Assembly (NCBI GenBank): GCA_003164305.1 | Contig: PLSZ01000192.1 | Location: forward strand, 5,087-11,076 | Length of the DNA stretch: 5,990 bases | DNA from: Acetobacteraceae bacterium | GTDB lineage: Bacteria > Pseudomonadota > Alphaproteobacteria > Acetobacterales > Acetobacteraceae | Direction of reading: 5' to 3' | In this document: one piece after another, positions 1 through 5,276 of the stretch | Layout of the letters: every line of letters begins with the position of its first letter | Position numbering within the stretch: the stretch's first letter is position 1 | The notes under the pieces: model-generated | Told to the model about the DNA's origin: nothing | Seen by the model: the letters and a program-made list of their open reading frames with translations, nothing else | The model's database searches: none | Made by a program: the position numbers and the translations under genes

Positions 1-5
1 GTTGC

Positions 6-10
6 AAGGA
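6..10 (+). promoter_or_regulatory. Ribosome binding site of the FliL-like gene
   Basis: AAGGA lies eight bases before the ATG at 19. It matches the anti-Shine-Dalgarno end of 16S rRNA and decides the start. The window begins only five bases earlier, so no promoter can be judged. Confidence 0.6.
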
Positions 11-18
11 TTGATCGC

Positions 19-429
19 ATGCTTCGTTACTCGCGCCGAAGTGTTTTCGCATTGGCCGGTGTCGCCTGCGCGACATCGCCCCTCACGTGGTGGGGCGCGC
101 GCGCGGAGGAGGCCGCCCCGGCCCGGCCGGCGTACATCGCTCTGGGCGAGTTCACCATCAACCTGCCGGCCAAAAACACCCAGATGTCCTATGCCGTGAT
201 CAGCATCACCATCGATGCGGTTCCCGCGGCGGCGACCGACCTGCGCGCGGTGGAACCCCGGCTTAAAGAGACGGTCATGCGCCGCCTGATGTCGATGGCC
301 GATCGCGGTGTGCTGCAACCGGGTCATACCGACCTGGTCGCGATCAAGCAGGGGCTCGTCGCGAGCCTTTCCGAACTGCAGCCCAACAGTATACGCGATG
401 TGCTGATCGTGCGTTTGCTGTACGGATGA
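19..429 (+). CDS. FliL-family flagellar basal body-associated protein with a cleavable-looking signal peptide
   Basis: This is a 136-residue protein. The ATG is preceded by AAGGA at 6-10, eight bases upstream, which supports the start. Residues 5-10 read SRRSVF, close to a Tat twin-arginine motif, followed by a hydrophobic stretch and an ARA site near residue 29, so cleavage before EEA is plausible. The mature part (about 40-136) resembles the FliL periplasmic domain: a first strand with the segment FTINLP, a second strand around YAVISITID, a helix containing EPRLKETVMRRLM, a basic/acidic helix, and a C-terminal strand ending in the pattern IRDVLIVRLLYG, much like the FliL ending with its I..V.f..f.iq pattern. 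Known FliL proteins are single-pass inner-membrane proteins that surround the stator and influence torque. This one would instead be a soluble periplasmic protein if the signal is cut. The nearby flagellar genes fit this call. Family assignment is by eye, and the paralogue subtype is uncertain. Confidence 0.72.
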   Translation: MLRYSRRSVFALAGVACATSPLTWWGARAEEAAPARPAYIALGEFTINLPAKNTQMSYAVISITIDAVPAAATDLRAVEPRLKETVMRRLMSMADRGVLQPGHTDLVAIKQGLVASLSELQPNSIRDVLIVRLLYG

Positions 430-589
430 AGGCGGTGCGCTGGAACGGGCGGACCGTGGATATGGTCAATTGAACCCGATGCTGAAGCGCATCTGAAATC
501 AACGCTCCTTGATCTTACGCCGCCGCCAGTTGTCCAATGCGCGGCCCGCGGAAGAATTCGCCCTCCCACCCTGTGTTGCCTGTAGACCG

Positions 590-595
590 AAAGGA
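590..595 (+). promoter_or_regulatory. Ribosome binding site of the 58-residue protein
   Basis: AAAGGA sits seven bases before the ATG at 603. It selects this start over the longer open frame that begins upstream. Confidence 0.6.
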
Positions 596-602
596 TCTTC
601 CG

Positions 603-779
603 ATGAGCATTTCTTCAATTTCCGGTGGCGTGACCCATGCGGTACGCGAGCCCCCACCAGCGCCACCGCCGCCGGTCGCGGTCAAGCCGACTGACGCTGA
701 TGGTGACCGGGACGGATCCGTTTCAAAAGCGTCAGGCTCGCAAGGTTCAGGTGGCGGCCGGATCAACATCTCCGCGTAG
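603..779 (+). CDS. Small Pro-rich protein with an Asp-rich DxDxDG motif (hypothetical)
   Basis: This 58-residue protein starts at the ATG at 603, supported by AAAGGA at 590-595 with seven bases of spacing. The same frame is open further upstream, but an earlier start would lack such a site. The layout is a Ser/Ile-rich head (MSISSISGG), a proline run at residues 17-24, an acidic motif at 31-39 in which D33, D35, D37 and G38 form DxDxDG, a Ser/Gly linker, and a short hydrophobic tail (INISA). DxDxDG is the core of calcium loops in EF-hand, dockerin and thrombospondin type 3 repeats. Here the glutamate expected at loop position 12 is missing, so calcium binding is only a possibility. No signal peptide or membrane segment is seen. 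It ends 24 bases before a clear terminator, which fits a real transcription unit end. Similar short proteins with this plan seem to occur in other alphaproteobacteria, but I cannot name a function. Confidence 0.6.
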   Translation: MSISSISGGVTHAVREPPPAPPPPVAVKPTDADGDRDGSVSKASGSQGSGGGRINISA

Positions 780-803
780 CACGGAAGAGGCGCCGTCCAA
801 ACC

Positions 804-832
804 AAGGGCCGCTCCCCAGGAGCGGCCCTTTT
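804..832 (+). terminator. Rho-independent terminator between convergent units
   Basis: A perfect 12-bp stem (804-815 paired with 819-830, arm AAGGGCCGCTCC) has a three-base loop CCA, and the stem end plus 831-832 gives TTTT. It lies 24 bases after the stop of the 58-residue gene and 27 bases after the stop codon of flgD on the other strand. The T run serves the plus strand best. On the minus strand the stem is followed by CCTTGGTTTGG-like sequence with interrupted T residues, so weaker two-way action is possible. Confidence 0.8.
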
Positions 833-858
833 GGCTTTGGGCCGGCGGGCTGTCCGCG

Positions 859-1563
859 CTATTGCACCGCGGTGACGGAGGTCGCGGTCACCAACCGTCC
901 ATCGGATAGCTGAAGCTGCCAGCCGCCGTTCGTCGCCTGCTGCACGCTGGCAACTGTTCCGGTGCTGCTTAATGTGCCGGCCGACTGCGTCTGGCCGGTC
1001 GTGCCCGAAGCGGTACTCGTGCCAACCAGTGCGATGCTGTACTGACCGCTGGGAAGCTGATTGCCCTTGCTGTCCTGTCCGGTGAACGGGATCGTGCCAC
1101 TGCCGCCTGTCACCGGCAACGAAGTCACGACGGTGCCAGACGAGTTGGTGACCTGGATATTGACGTTGGTCAGGCCGGAACCGGTGACGTTGTAGGTCAA
1201 ATTCTCTGGCGTACCCGAGGAGGCCGGTACCGTCACCATCGTGGTGCTGGCGGTTACGGTATGATTGATCATTCCGGTGTATTGACCCAACGCGAGCCCC
1301 GATTGGTCCTGCGCGATCGTGCTCAAGGTCGTGTTGCTCTGCACCAGTTGTTCCACCGTGGAAAACTGTGCCAACTGCGCCACGAACTGCGTTGGATCGG
1401 TCGGCTGCATCGGGTCCTGATTCTGCAACTGGGCGACCAGCAGCGTCAGAAACTGATTCATCTGAGCATTGTTGGCGTTGGGGCCGACCTGTGTGATCGC
1501 CGCCGTATTGCTCGGCGAACTGATGGACGAGGCGGCGCCGGTTTGCGATATCGTGGACGACAT
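859..1563 (-). CDS. flgD: FlgD, flagellar hook assembly scaffold (hook cap) protein
   Basis: FlgD is exported through the flagellar type III apparatus and forms the temporary cap under which FlgE hook subunits polymerise. It is later replaced by the hook-filament junction proteins. This 234-residue protein has the usual family length. Residues 35-77 carry the FlgD signature: MNQFLTLLVAQLQNQDP, then PTDPTQFVAQLAQFSTVEQL. A Ser/Thr/Asn-rich N-terminal tail precedes it, as expected for a type III export substrate. Residues about 100-185 form the Ig-like/tudor-like region, with YNVTGSGLTNVNIQV, a GQDSKGNQLPSGQYSI turn, and a C-terminal return strand ending in GRLVTATSVTAVQ. There are no cysteines, which is common for external flagellar parts. 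The ATG at 1563 has AAGGA six bases upstream (1570-1574 on the complement). It lies 22 bases after fliK, so the two are likely cotranscribed. The hook gene flgE, often next, is not in this window: downstream there is a terminator. Confidence 0.95.
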   Translation of the reverse strand: MSSTISQTGAASSISSPSNTAAITQVGPNANNAQMNQFLTLLVAQLQNQDPMQPTDPTQFVAQLAQFSTVEQLVQSNTTLSTIAQDQSGLALGQYTGMINHTVTASTTMVTVPASSGTPENLTYNVTGSGLTNVNIQVTNSSGTVVTSLPVTGGSGTIPFTGQDSKGNQLPSGQYSIALVGTSTASGTTGQTQSAGTLSSTGTVASVQQATNGGWQLQLSDGRLVTATSVTAVQ

Positions 1564-1585
1564 GGCGGATCCTTGTAACTCAGGT

Positions 1586-3154
1586 TCAGGCGAGAATGTC
1601 GATCAAACCGTTTCTCACCCGCGAACTCGCCGGAGCGGTTGCCGGCGTCGAGGATGCCAGCTTTACCCGGGGTGTACTTTCGGCAGAGTAACCATTTGAT
1701 TGATCTGACTGCTGCCCAAGGCGCAGGTCGAGGCCGCCTCCCGCGAGATCGACCCCGGCCTGAGCCAGTTGTTGTTCCAGGCCGGCGCGGTCGCGTGAGA
1801 ATGCAGCGAACGTCTCCGGCCGATCGAGCGTCATACGCACGGTCAGCCCCTCGGGGTGAAATGAAAAGCGGATCTCGACGCGGCCAAGCTCCGCGGGGTG
1901 CAACTCCACCGTCATTGTCTTGCCGCCAGAGGCCAACGCCTGAGCCACGTGTACCGTCACCTGTGCGCCGGCATCGGCCGGTGATCCCGGGGCGAGCGAC
2001 GCGGCGGAAGCGATCGCGGGGGTGGAAGGCGGCGCCGCCAGCGAACTTCCGGTCTGCGCCGCCGATGGCACATTGAAGCCCGATCCGATTGATTGATCGC
2101 CGTTGGGGTCGCCTGGTGGCCTTGATTTGGCGACCTCTCCGCTGCCTGGCAGAGCGGACACCGGCATGGCCGGGTTGCCTGGATCGGCTGAAACGAGCTT
2201 CCCGGAATGCTGAGTATCGGCCGGACCAACTTCCTGGGCCGCCGACGCATGAACTTTATCCATCGTGCCGGATCGCGGCACGGACCCTTCACCGGGCGAA
2301 TCCCCTGGTGAAAAATCCGCCGGAAGGCGATCGATAAGTTTGTCGCCCCAGGTGCTTCCTACCGTGGGAGCCGGTTCGGACTTCGTTGCCGGATCGCCTC
2401 CGCCCGGGGCGTCGATCCGCGCGATGTCCCGGGACGATGAAGCGTCTGTTGGATGTTCCGGCCTCGTCTCCGGTTGAGCGATTTCACCCATCGTTGAATC
2501 GGTCGCGACCGCCGGCGCTGCCAGGATGCTCGCGGGTTGTTCCGGCACAGTCGTGTCATGCGTCGCGGGCCGTTTGGATGCGGCCTTGCTGCCGGGTGCA
2601 TCGGGTTGGGTTGCCGCCACTCGTGCCGATTGGCGCGGCATGGTGCCGGACACCGCCGTCGAGACGCTCGCATGTTGTTCCGGCGCCGGAATCTCGAGCG
2701 ACAGGGTGCCTTTGGACAAGCTCCCGTTGCCTTGTCGCGCGGGGTTGGTCACGGCCTGTTCGTTGAGGCCTTGCCCAGGCGGCATGCCGAACTCTTTGGC
2801 GACGACTCGCGGTACAGTTGCGTCGGGCGTTGTGGACCCGTTGGGTGTGGCTGTGCTTTCTGGGTCCTCGGTTTGGGCTCCCGCCGCTCGTATCAGGCCG
2901 CGCGGGATGGCGCCGGCCACCGCTGTCGAGACGCTCGCCTGGTGTTCCGCCACCGGAGTGTCGAATGACACGGTGAATTTTGACGAGGTTCCGTTGCCCC
3001 GTTCCGCGGCTTTGGCCTCGACCTGCTCTTTAAGAGCCGGCTCCAGCAGCATGTCGAAGTCTTTGACGACGGCTCGCGTCTTTTGTGATGACGCCGGCGG
3101 CGGACTCAGATCGGTTGCCGCCAGGGGCGCGCCACCAGTTTTCAAACCGGACAT
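1586..3154 (-). CDS. fliK: FliK, flagellar hook-length control protein
   Basis: FliK is secreted during hook growth and acts as the molecular ruler. When the hook is long enough, its C-terminal domain contacts FlhB and switches export from hook to filament subunits. The chosen ATG gives 522 residues. The same frame stays open to a TTG at 3217 (543 residues). Neither start has a strong ribosome binding site, and the ATG is preferred by codon type. The conserved Flg_hook domain is at about residues 398-479, with VELHPAELGRVEIRFSFHPE, then LTVRMTLDRPETFAAF, a helix with LEQQLAQAGV, and LDLRLGQQ. Everything before it is a disordered linker rich in Pro, Ala, Ser, Thr and Gly, normal for FliK. Residues about 29-117 and 118-206 are a diverged tandem duplication of 89 residues. 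There are no cysteines from the ATG onward, as often seen in secreted flagellar proteins. It is followed at 22 bases by flgD, a classic pairing. Confidence 0.9.
   Translation of the reverse strand: MSGLKTGGAPLAATDLSPPPASSQKTRAVVKDFDMLLEPALKEQVEAKAAERGNGTSSKFTVSFDTPVAEHQASVSTAVAGAIPRGLIRAAGAQTEDPESTATPNGSTTPDATVPRVVAKEFGMPPGQGLNEQAVTNPARQGNGSLSKGTLSLEIPAPEQHASVSTAVSGTMPRQSARVAATQPDAPGSKAASKRPATHDTTVPEQPASILAAPAVATDSTMGEIAQPETRPEHPTDASSSRDIARIDAPGGGDPATKSEPAPTVGSTWGDKLIDRLPADFSPGDSPGEGSVPRSGTMDKVHASAAQEVGPADTQHSGKLVSADPGNPAMPVSALPGSGEVAKSRPPGDPNGDQSIGSGFNVPSAAQTGSSLAAPPSTPAIASAASLAPGSPADAGAQVTVHVAQALASGGKTMTVELHPAELGRVEIRFSFHPEGLTVRMTLDRPETFAAFSRDRAGLEQQLAQAGVDLAGGGLDLRLGQQSDQSNGYSAESTPRVKLASSTPATAPASSRVRNGLIDILA
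2537..3070 (-). repeat. Diverged 267-bp tandem duplication inside fliK, with a third partial copy
   Basis: Two copies of an 89-codon unit lie head to tail, offset by exactly 267 bases: for example GAGACGCTCGC on the plus strand recurs at 2661 and 2928. At protein level I count 38 identical residues of 87 aligned without gaps; conserved pieces include ASVSTAV, RGNG/QGNG, and the DATVP/DTTVP end. A third, shorter echo lies 138 bases (46 codons) further along, where GTTGTTCCGG at 2674 recurs at 2536 and PEQHAS is matched by PEQPAS. All copies keep the reading frame. Confidence 0.8.
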
Positions 3155-3297
3155 ACGATCCGGCGTGTTTCGTTCATAAAGACCGCCATCATCGGGGTCG
3201 CTCCCGCATTGAACCAATCAGTACCGAGCCGATGGCCGCGACGGAAACTGGTCCGAAACTCGTCACTTGCCGTCGCGCTCCGCGTGGTATTCGCCAT
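3142..3297 (-). CDS. Possible small protein of 51 residues overlapping the fliK start
   Basis: This open frame starts at an ATG at 3297 (MANTTRSATASDEF) and ends at 3142 with TRRIVCPV, overlapping the preferred fliK ATG by 13 bases, so coupled translation is possible. G or C occupies about 65 percent of third positions, the highest of the three positions but below the surrounding genes. The nearest purine-rich site, GAAAGG, is about 13 bases before the ATG, which is long. I recognise no family: no signal peptide, membrane segment or motif is evident. It may simply be the fliK leader read in another frame, and the longer TTG-started fliK would compete with it for the same DNA. Confidence 0.25.
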   Translation of the reverse strand: MANTTRSATASDEFRTSFRRGHRLGTDWFNAGATPMMAVFMNETRRIVCPV

Positions 3298-3314
3298 TGT
3301 CGGACTGAAACCTT

Positions 3315-3518
3315 TCAACGAAGTATTGAACGAACAATTCGCTCCCGGTTCCGGTGCGTGACGCTCATCCTGTCGATCCGCTCGGTCGTGACGGCGGCGA
3401 TCAGCGTGCCGCCGAGCACGGGCGGATCCGCGGCTCCTGGCTCCGGGCGGGGTTTGACGCTCAAGAAATCCGCCGAGGCTCTTCCGAATTGTATCACGCC
3501 GCGTGCGCTTCGATACAA
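3315..3518 (-). CDS. Possible small gene or gene remnant upstream of fliK (unrecognised)
   Basis: From a TTG at 3518 this frame encodes 67 residues; the frame is open further upstream to about 3608 with no better start and no clear ribosome binding site. In the middle (3342-3425, residues PPVLGGTLIAAVTTERIDRM onward) all 28 codons end in G or C, against about 64 and 54 percent at first and second positions. This is the pattern of a real gene in this genome. The plus strand shares the same third positions, but the first/second-position order favours the minus strand. The bias collapses at the 3' end: the last nine codons (3315-3341) all end in A or T. This uneven picture suggests a truncated or decaying gene, or a small gene with a replaced end. 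I cannot assign a family. Confidence 0.3.
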   Translation of the reverse strand: MYRSARGVIQFGRASADFLSVKPRPEPGAADPPVLGGTLIAAVTTERIDRMSVTHRNRERIVRSILR

Positions 3519-3691
3519 TAGACGATACCAGGGCGAAGGACGCTGAAACTCGCCCGTAATGGTACGAAGACCACATTCGCGCGGAACTTCGGACGTGGTT
3601 GAAAGTTAAATCCGCGGCGTCCGGACAAAAGTCAAATCCTTGTAAAAACCATTGGTCAACGTCATGGTTTGCATCTGCCACAGGAGGAGTC
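3519..3691. other. AT-richer intergenic stretch between divergent units
   Basis: Together with the two uncertain frames to its left, this fills the roughly 540 bases between the fliK start and the next plus-strand gene. It is noticeably richer in A and T than its surroundings, especially 3600-3665, as expected for promoter DNA facing both ways. I see no convincing sigma-70, sigma-28 or sigma-54 element and no clear hairpin. Apart from the ribosome binding site at its right edge, nothing can be named. Confidence 0.4.
3682..3687 (+). promoter_or_regulatory. Strong ribosome binding site selecting a GTG start
   Basis: AGGAGG, a full Shine-Dalgarno core, lies four bases before the GTG at 3692. 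It decides the start of the 94-residue protein. The longer open frame beginning with TTG at 3599 has nothing comparable. Confidence 0.75.
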
Positions 3692-3976
3692 GTGAAGGTT
3701 TCAACTGAGGTCCCCCGGCCCCCCGTGGTGATCCACAACCACGCCGCGCAAGCCCGGCCGAGCGGGCGGCGCAGAGGTGACGCCATTCTTATCGCGTTCA
3801 ATCACGCTTACAATCAGGGCGACCTGGAGGTGGCGTCCCAGCTGCTGATTGAATACCAAAATCTGAACTCCGAGGCACCCTTGTTGTTGACTGTCGATCG
3901 CCGAAAGCGTCCGGACGACACCAGTTCGGCCATCAGTCAAATGTGGGAGCGCCTGCGAAGTAAGTTCGCTTCCTGA
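3692..3976 (+). CDS. Hypothetical 94-residue protein with a predicted helical core
   Basis: The GTG start follows AGGAGG at four bases, giving 94 residues. The N-terminal third (about 1-28) is Pro/Arg-rich and probably disordered. Residues about 29-55 form likely paired helices, with DAILIAFNHAYNQGDLEVA followed by SQLLIEYQNLN. The G-D-L-E-V-A turn between two amphipathic helices is reminiscent of a TPR- or ankyrin-like hairpin. A linker with TVDRRKRPDD and a last amphipathic helix (about 78-92, SQMWERLRSKF) complete it. There is no signal peptide or membrane segment, so a cytoplasmic protein is likely. It lies next to flagellar genes on one side and converges with a transporter gene on the other, 36 bases away. 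Context alone does not show whether it belongs to the flagellar regulon. A helical-repeat adaptor is a guess, and I do not recognise a named family. Confidence 0.7.
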   Translation: MKVSTEVPRPPVVIHNHAAQARPSGRRRGDAILIAFNHAYNQGDLEVASQLLIEYQNLNSEAPLLLTVDRRKRPDDTSSAISQMWERLRSKFAS

Positions 3977-4012
3977 CGCGGCATGGGAGCGTGGTCGCGC
4001 GTTCAACGTGAT

Positions 4013-5263
4013 CTACGACGGTTCGCGCGCGGCCCGCTGTAGCAGGTTCACTCCAACCAGCACCGCTGGAATGGCGCAGACCGCCCACCCGGCGGCGTAG
4101 CCTCCGGTCAATCGCAGCAGCAGGGCGAACACCGACGGACACAGAAACGCGCCCATCTGGCCGAACGACAGCACGCCACCAGTGACGGCGCCCGCTCGGC
4201 CGATCGGGGCCAGGCGAGCGGACTCGGACAGCAGGATGCCGTGCCAGGACATCGCGGTGGCGCTGAGCACGCCGGTGACGATCCCGATCGCGAGGGAGGA
4301 CCACGCGGCGGTGAATGCTCCGGTCAGCACGACGCTGGCCGCCATGCCAAACGCCAGTCCCGCCATCACCAGGCGTGGCGCGATATAAAAACTACCGACC
4401 CATCCCCACAGGATGCGGCACGGAATCGCGATCGCGATGACGGCGGAGAACAACGCGCCCGCGGCGACGAGGTCGTAGCCGAACGACACCAGATAGGTAA
4501 CGAAATAGGCGATGAACACCGCCTGAAGTCCGTTGAAGGCGAAACACGCGAAGGACAAGGCGCGTAATTCCCGCACCGCCAGCACGCCGGTGATCGTGGT
4601 GCGGAAATCCGACAGGTAAATCTTGTGGGTTGGATCCGCTTCGGTATCGAGACGGCCGTGCAACAATTGTAGCAGCAGGGCGAAAAACCAGCAGGCCATC
4701 GCGCTGACCAGCATGGTACCGCGCCAACCCAATGATTGCGCCAATGTCGGACCGAGCGAGCCGCCCAGAAGGATGCCCGCCGGGATCGCGGTCTGCGTCA
4801 CGGAAAAAGCGAATGGCGCGTATCGTCGCACCGCCCAGCGGCCGAGCAACTGCGAACTGGCGGGGGTAGCGACCGCGGCGATCCCGTTGCCCACCAGCGC
4901 GGACAGCACGAAGCCCGCCGCGCCACCGATGATCGCCACGGCCATGCCTCCGCCGGTCGACAGCAACGCGATCTGGCTCATGCGAATGGCACCGTGGCGG
5001 ATGATGAATCCGCCCGATCCAAGCTGACCGATCAGCGCGGCGATCGCCACCAGTCCGAAATAAACGCCGACCCAGGATGGGTCGGCGTGCAGTTCCATGA
5101 TGATCAGTGGCGCCAGCACCGCCGGCAACACCCGGCCAACCGAGCCGCAGGTCTGTTGCAAAAACATCGCCACGACGGCGATCAGCATGCGGGTCAATGG
5201 CCGGGCTTTCTTCGGATGGGTCCGCTCCGGTCCCCGGTTGGGTCCCGGGTGCGGTGCGCGCAC
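4013..5263 (-). CDS. Major facilitator superfamily (MFS) transporter
   Basis: This inner-membrane secondary transporter has about twelve predicted hydrophobic helices, split by a central cytoplasmic loop at residues about 203-226 (LHGRLDTEADPTHK). The loop after helix 2 reads GSGGFIIRHGAIRMSQ, a modified form of MFS motif A (G-x-L-a-D-r-x-G-r-k). A similar loop follows helix 8 (RILWGWVGSFYIAPRL). Helix 5 holds a GILLGGSLGP-type proline/glycine motif, typical of motif C-like regions. The length of 416 residues is normal. Substrate cannot be told. The start is uncertain: the longest version uses GTG at 5263, which lies inside a stem-loop. A TTG at 5197 or the ATG at 5188 (391 residues, starting MLIAVVAMFLQQT) are alternatives, and none has a good ribosome binding site. 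I kept the longest because the basic segment KKARPLTR before helix 1 looks like a genuine MFS N-terminus. It lies downstream of the binding-protein gene on the same strand. Confidence 0.88.
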   Translation of the reverse strand: MRAPHPGPNRGPERTHPKKARPLTRMLIAVVAMFLQQTCGSVGRVLPAVLAPLIIMELHADPSWVGVYFGLVAIAALIGQLGSGGFIIRHGAIRMSQIALLSTGGGMAVAIIGGAAGFVLSALVGNGIAAVATPASSQLLGRWAVRRYAPFAFSVTQTAIPAGILLGGSLGPTLAQSLGWRGTMLVSAMACWFFALLLQLLHGRLDTEADPTHKIYLSDFRTTITGVLAVRELRALSFACFAFNGLQAVFIAYFVTYLVSFGYDLVAAGALFSAVIAIAIPCRILWGWVGSFYIAPRLVMAGLAFGMAASVVLTGAFTAAWSSLAIGIVTGVLSATAMSWHGILLSESARLAPIGRAGAVTGGVLSFGQMGAFLCPSVFALLLRLTGGYAAGWAVCAIPAVLVGVNLLQRAAREPS

Positions 5264-5271
5264 CCGGGACC
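5241..5271 (-). terminator. Perfect 12-bp GC-rich stem-loop after the solute-binding protein gene
   Basis: The arm GGTCCCGGGTGC at 5241-5252 pairs perfectly with 5260-5271 around a seven-base loop. It begins five bases after the stop codon of the binding-protein gene. No T run follows on the minus strand (the next bases are CAACC), so it is not a standard intrinsic terminator. A stem-loop at this place often slows 3' decay of highly expressed binding-protein mRNA, or partly terminates transcription before the next gene; either role is inference. Confidence 0.5.
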
Positions 5272-5276
5272 GCGGA

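Noticed and set aside
515..805. 96-residue minus-strand frame opposite the 58-residue protein
   Set aside because: No ribosome binding site; its terminal portion runs into the terminator stem, and the plus strand has the better start and site.
2526..3179. 217-residue plus-strand frame opposite fliK
   Set aside because: It mirrors the GC-rich FliK linker and lacks recognisable domains; its repetitive look comes from the FliK duplication on the other strand.
3640..3668. Sigma-70-like promoter with TTGTAA at 3640 before the 94-residue gene
   Set aside because: No acceptable -10 hexamer is found 16-18 bases downstream.
3599..3691. N-terminal extension of the 94-residue protein from TTG 3599
   Set aside because: The extension is rich in Lys, Ser and Asn unlike the rest, has no ribosome binding site, and would contain the strong AGGAGG site that precedes GTG 3692.
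3142..3801. 219-residue minus-strand frame taken as one long gene
   Set aside because: Its start region lies opposite the well-supported 94-residue plus-strand gene, composition is Arg/His-rich as in a shadow frame, and the better coding signal at 3342-3425 lies in a different minus-strand frame. Only its last 51 codons are kept as a weak candidate.
3977..4012. Possible terminator between the convergent 94-residue gene and the MFS gene
   Set aside because: Only short CGCGCG matches with a long loop and mismatches were found, with no T run on either strand.
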